Source: Caballeronia sordidicola (lineage in GTDB: Bacteria > Pseudomonadota > Gammaproteobacteria > Burkholderiales > Burkholderiaceae). From it: a stretch of 64,000 nucleotides of DNA. Location: contig NZ_JNFG01000200.1 in assembly GCF_000729995.1 (NCBI RefSeq), forward strand, positions 83,765-147,764, read 5' to 3'. The translations under genes were made by a program, and so were the position numbers. The notes beneath the pieces are model-generated. The model had not been told where the DNA came from. It did no database searches and worked only from the letters and a program-made list of their open reading frames with translations. Shown here one piece after another: positions 61,470 to 64,000 of the stretch (its first letter is position 1; the number at the start of each line of letters is the position of its first letter).

Positions 61470-62840
61470 TTACTGTCCCGCGATCGTCATCTTCTCAATC
61501 AGCACGGAGCCGATCTCCTTGTTGCCGCGCACGACCGTATCCGCGCCAATAGCCTCGATGTGCCGGAACATCTCCTGCAGCGTGCTGGCCACCGTGATCT
61601 CTTCAACCGGGTACTGGATCTTGCCGTTCTCCACCCAGAAGCCGGATGCGCCGCGCGAATAGTCGCCGGTGACGTAGTTCACGCCCTGCCCCATCAGTTC
61701 CGTCAGCAGCAGGCCCGTGCCCAGCTTCCTGAGCATTTCCTCGAAGTCATCGCTGGGCTTGGTGAGCGAGCTGCGCAGCGACAGATTATGCGAGCCGCCC
61801 GCGTTGCCCGTCGTTTTCATGCCGAGCTTGCGAGCCGAGTACGTCGACAGGAAATAGCCTTGCACCACGCCGTCTTCCACGACGTTGCGGCGTTGCGTGC
61901 GCACGCCTTCTTCATCGAAAGGCGCACTGCCCATGCCGCCCTTCACGTGCGGGTCCTCCAGCACCTGGATATGCGGCGCGAACACCGGTTTGCCGAGGCT
62001 GTCGACGAGAAATGTGGTCTTTCTATATAGCGCGCCGCCACTCACCGCTTGCACGAAAGCACCCAGGATGCCGGCCGCCAGCGGCGCTTCGAACATCACG
62101 CGGCATTTGCGGGTATCCAGCCCGCGTGCGCCCATGCGGGCGAGCGCGCGATGCGCGGCGTAGCGGCCGATGGCTTCCGGTTCGGCGAGATCGGCTGCGT
62201 TGCGTTTCGATGTATACCAGTCGTCGCGTTGCATGTCGCGGCCGGACCCCGCGATAGGCGCACACGCCACGTAATGGCGCGAGAACGGATAACCGCCCAT
62301 GAACCCGCGCGATGTAGCCAGCACGAACTGCGAGTGCTGCGCCGAGACGCTTGCGCCTTCGGAGTTCTGGATGCGTTTATCGACTGCGAACGCGGCGTCC
62401 TCGGCTCGACGGGCGAGATCGGCGGCTTCTTCAGCGTCGATGTCCCACGGGTGGTAGAGATCGAGATCCTGCGGGGCTTTTTCGAGCAGATCTTCTTCGG
62501 CGAGTCCTGCGGCGCTGTCTTCGGCTGTGAAACGCGCGATGTTGTAGGCGGCGGCGACCGTGTCTTTCAGCGCTGCGCGCGTGAAGTCCGAGGTACTGGC
62601 ATTGCCGCGTTTATTGCCGATAAACACCGTCACGCCGACCATTTTGTCGCGATTGTGCTCGATGGTTTCGACTTCGCCGCGGCGCACGCTGACTGAGAGG
62701 CCGTCGCCTTCGGAGATCTCGGTGGCGGAATCGGTGGCGCCGAGCTCCTTTGCATGCCGCAGGATGTCGGACGCTATTTCCTTCAGCTCGTCCTGGGTGT
62801 GCGGGAAAAAGCGTTGCCTGACGTCCATGTCTGCTGCCAT
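61470..62840 (-). CDS. pmbA: TldD/PmbA family metallopeptidase PmbA
   Basis: The 456-residue protein is the TldE/PmbA partner of TldD. It has EISEGDGLSVSVRRGEVETIEHNRDK, an N-terminal substrate domain, and the late GSAPFDEEGVRTQRRNVVEDGVVQGYFLSTYSARKLG and GASGFWVENGKIQYPVEEITVA segments. PmbA-TldD removes leader peptides or degrades unfolded peptides, as with microcin B17 and CcdA in E. coli. It lies alone, after the folA terminator. Confidence 0.95.
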   Translation of the reverse strand: MAADMDVRQRFFPHTQDELKEIASDILRHAKELGATDSATEISEGDGLSVSVRRGEVETIEHNRDKMVGVTVFIGNKRGNASTSDFTRAALKDTVAAAYNIARFTAEDSAAGLAEEDLLEKAPQDLDLYHPWDIDAEEAADLARRAEDAAFAVDKRIQNSEGASVSAQHSQFVLATSRGFMGGYPFSRHYVACAPIAGSGRDMQRDDWYTSKRNAADLAEPEAIGRYAAHRALARMGARGLDTRKCRVMFEAPLAAGILGAFVQAVSGGALYRKTTFLVDSLGKPVFAPHIQVLEDPHVKGGMGSAPFDEEGVRTQRRNVVEDGVVQGYFLSTYSARKLGMKTTGNAGGSHNLSLRSSLTKPSDDFEEMLRKLGTGLLLTELMGQGVNYVTGDYSRGASGFWVENGKIQYPVEEITVASTLQEMFRHIEAIGADTVVRGNKEIGSVLIEKMTIAGQ

Positions 62841-63037
62841 TTTATGTCTGCCTGTGGGTGCTCGACGGGTCGAGCGTGTTCACGTTGTTGGTCGTGGCGA
62901 CGGGAAGGGTTAGCGCCCGCTGTGCACTTGAATGCGGCTGTGTGACCGGTTTGCGACCATCGCACGATGATAGCAAGTCCGGCACGGGTTTGTTCGTTCG
63001 CACCGGTGGACGGGGTTTGAGGGTCGAGGGTGGAGCT
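62841..63037. other. Upstream region of pmbA
   Basis: No gene is seen. The pmbA promoter (leftward) should lie here. The right part grades into G-rich sequence that looks like decayed copies of the 40-bp repeat. Confidence 0.4.
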
Positions 63038-63196
63038 TGGTTGCAGGTTCCGGGGTTAGTCGGGGGTCGGTGCCGGGGTGCCAGGTTCCGGGGGTAGCGG
63101 TCGAGGTCAGTGTCGGGTTGCCAGGTTCTGGGGTTAGTGGTCGGGGTCAATGCCGGGTTGCCAGGTTCTGGGGTTAGTGGTCGGGGTCAATGCCGG
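63038..63196 (+). repeat. 40-bp tandem repeats
   Basis: Two units at 63117-63156 and 63157-63196 are identical (GTTGCCAGGTTCTGGGGTTA, then GTGGTCGGGGTCAATGCCGG). A diverged unit at 63077-63116 and a shorter one before it extend the array to the left. A further degenerate unit (GTTGCTGCTTTCAGCGTTAG) continues into the inverted-repeat arm. Confidence 0.92.
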
Positions 63197-63425
63197 GTTG
63201 CTGCTTTCAGCGTTAGCGGTCTGCTTGAGTGAGCTATTTTCTTTATCACTATTAGCCACTGTGCGTGGCGGCACGTCATTTCTTTGTCCAAAGCGACAAA
63301 GAAACGAAGCAAAGAAAACGCTTTCAGAACGAGGGCTCATAAGTTGACCCAGCGTGCAGTTTCCACGTTTTTGGCACCCCAAAAGCACGGTGCTCGCCAG
63401 AGCCACGGATGTGTGAACCCCTCCT
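63197..63425 (+). repeat. Left arm of a large inverted repeat
   Basis: The segment, best conserved from 63261 on, reappears as reverse complement at 63731-63967 with only scattered differences. It includes an internal hairpin TTTCTTTGTC (63279-63288) and GACAAAGAAA (63295-63304). The open frames that cross it translate as Lys/Arg-rich sequence without a domain, and both copies keep DNA rather than protein features. Part of a repeat family, probably present elsewhere in the genome. Confidence 0.88.
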
Positions 63426-63730
63426 TCTCGCGAATTCTTACACGCACACGCTTCGCCCCGTACGCTCTCGGGCAAGCACGCTTGCCAAGAAACCCGCACG
63501 GCCTCACGCGCTTTTAGTCCTTCATTGCTTGGTCGGCTGGTTGCTTGATCTGCGCAGTTATTTTTGGGGGTACGGCCTTACCCATCGTGCGGCCTCGTTT
63601 CGAAGAGGGTTGGCGACGTGGTTCAACGTGCGTACAAATTTGGTGGGTGGTTGTCCGCGGATAGCGCGGGGTGAACCGGGGGCAGGTTCAGTCACTGGTG
63701 GCGAAGCGTGTGGGTATCCGTGTTCGGAGA
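63426..63730. other. Spacer between the inverted-repeat arms
   Basis: About 305 nt of unique sequence separate the two arms. No domain was recognised in any frame. It could be the loop of a large cruciform, or the remnant of DNA between two repeat insertions. Confidence 0.5.
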
Positions 63731-64000
63731 AAGAGGGGTTCACACATCGGTGGTTCTGGCGAGCACCGTGCTTTTGGGGTGCCAAAAACGTGGAAACTGC
63801 ACGCTGGGTCAACTTACGAGCCCTCGTTCTGAAAGCGTTTTCTTTGCTTCGTTTCTTTGTCGCTTTGGACAAAGAAATGACGCGCCGCCACGCGCAGTGG
63901 CTAACAGTGATAAAGAGAAAATCCGAATCACGCAGACCACTAACGCCGAAAGCAGCAACCCGGCATTGAATCAGACCGCTAACGCAGGAACCTGGCAACC
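63731..64000 (-). repeat. Right arm of the large inverted repeat, running off the window edge
   Basis: On the minus strand the arm reads like 63197-63425, including GAACGAGGGCTC, CCACGTTTTTGGCACCCC and the TTTCTTTGTC hairpin. Beyond it, at 63930-64000, units of the 40-bp repeat (GGTTGCCAGGTTCCTGCGTT) appear in inverted orientation and reach the edge, so the whole composite is symmetrical. Confidence 0.88.

Noticed and set aside
63038..63240. 40-bp repeats as a possible CRISPR array
   Set aside because: The units are directly adjacent without unique spacers, and no cas genes are present.
63284..63998. Lys/Arg-rich open frames within the inverted-repeat arms
   Set aside because: Both arms produce similar peptides because the DNA is repeated; no start sites or domains, so a non-coding repeat is the better reading.

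Overview
The window is a GC-rich beta-proteobacterial chromosome segment. Its gene content and order point to the Burkholderiaceae (Burkholderia, Paraburkholderia or Caballeronia): a yceD-rpmF-plsX-fabH-fabD-fabG-acpP-fabF block followed by rpoE-rseA, an RNase E gene of about 1150 codons, moaA-mobA-moeA, and two VpsR-like sigma-54 activators between thyA and folA. Genus assignment is inference from recognised gene families, not from a database search. Coding density is high and most of the window is core genome.

Layout. 1-8.5 kb (minus strand): fatty-acid and phospholipid synthesis with ribosome-linked genes, running into the envelope-stress sigma factor and its anti-sigma factor, which is cut by the left edge. 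9-13.5 kb: maf and a tetrapyrrole-methylase-fold protein, then an opposing group rluC-gph-Rieske-S49 peptidase. 13.5-17.9 kb: rne behind a leader of about 0.9 kb. 18-22.3 kb: molybdenum cofactor genes, a small membrane protein and a GNAT acetyltransferase. 22.3-27.6 kb (minus): rmuC, a D-2-hydroxyacid dehydrogenase, an NhaD-type transporter and pncB. 28-29.5 kb: fdxA, tRNA-Asn and a higBA toxin-antitoxin pair. 30-33.6 kb: a GntR regulator with glucarate catabolism (gudD, kdgD). 33.7-38.4 kb: lactate oxidation operon lutABC, divergent LldR-like regulator and galM. 38.5-43.8 kb: a 24-codon membrane peptide gene, creA, an unknown 254-residue protein, a UvrD/Rep-type helicase, two Lys/Ala-rich secreted proteins and a YbcJ-like S4 protein. 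44-53 kb: MATE exporter, cardiolipin-synthase-like lipoprotein, fumC, a methyltransferase, an acyl-CoA thioesterase, a 47-residue lipoprotein and an ArsR-type regulator. 53-62.8 kb: alkyl sulfatase, thyA, two divergent VpsR-like activators flanking a secreted protein, folA, pmbA. 62.8-64 kb: non-coding, with 40-bp tandem repeats and a large inverted repeat.

Regulatory reading. A near-consensus sigma-70 promoter overlaps the rluC start and probably drives rne. Both GntR regulators have candidate operators of the FadR-subfamily type (TNGTNNNACNA) at the expected places. A perfect 38-bp palindrome abuts higB. A sigma-54-type promoter and an upstream dyad precede the secreted-protein gene lying between the two sigma-54 activators. 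That locus is the strongest candidate for an undescribed regulatory circuit here. No CRISPR array, prophage or complete insertion sequence was recognised.
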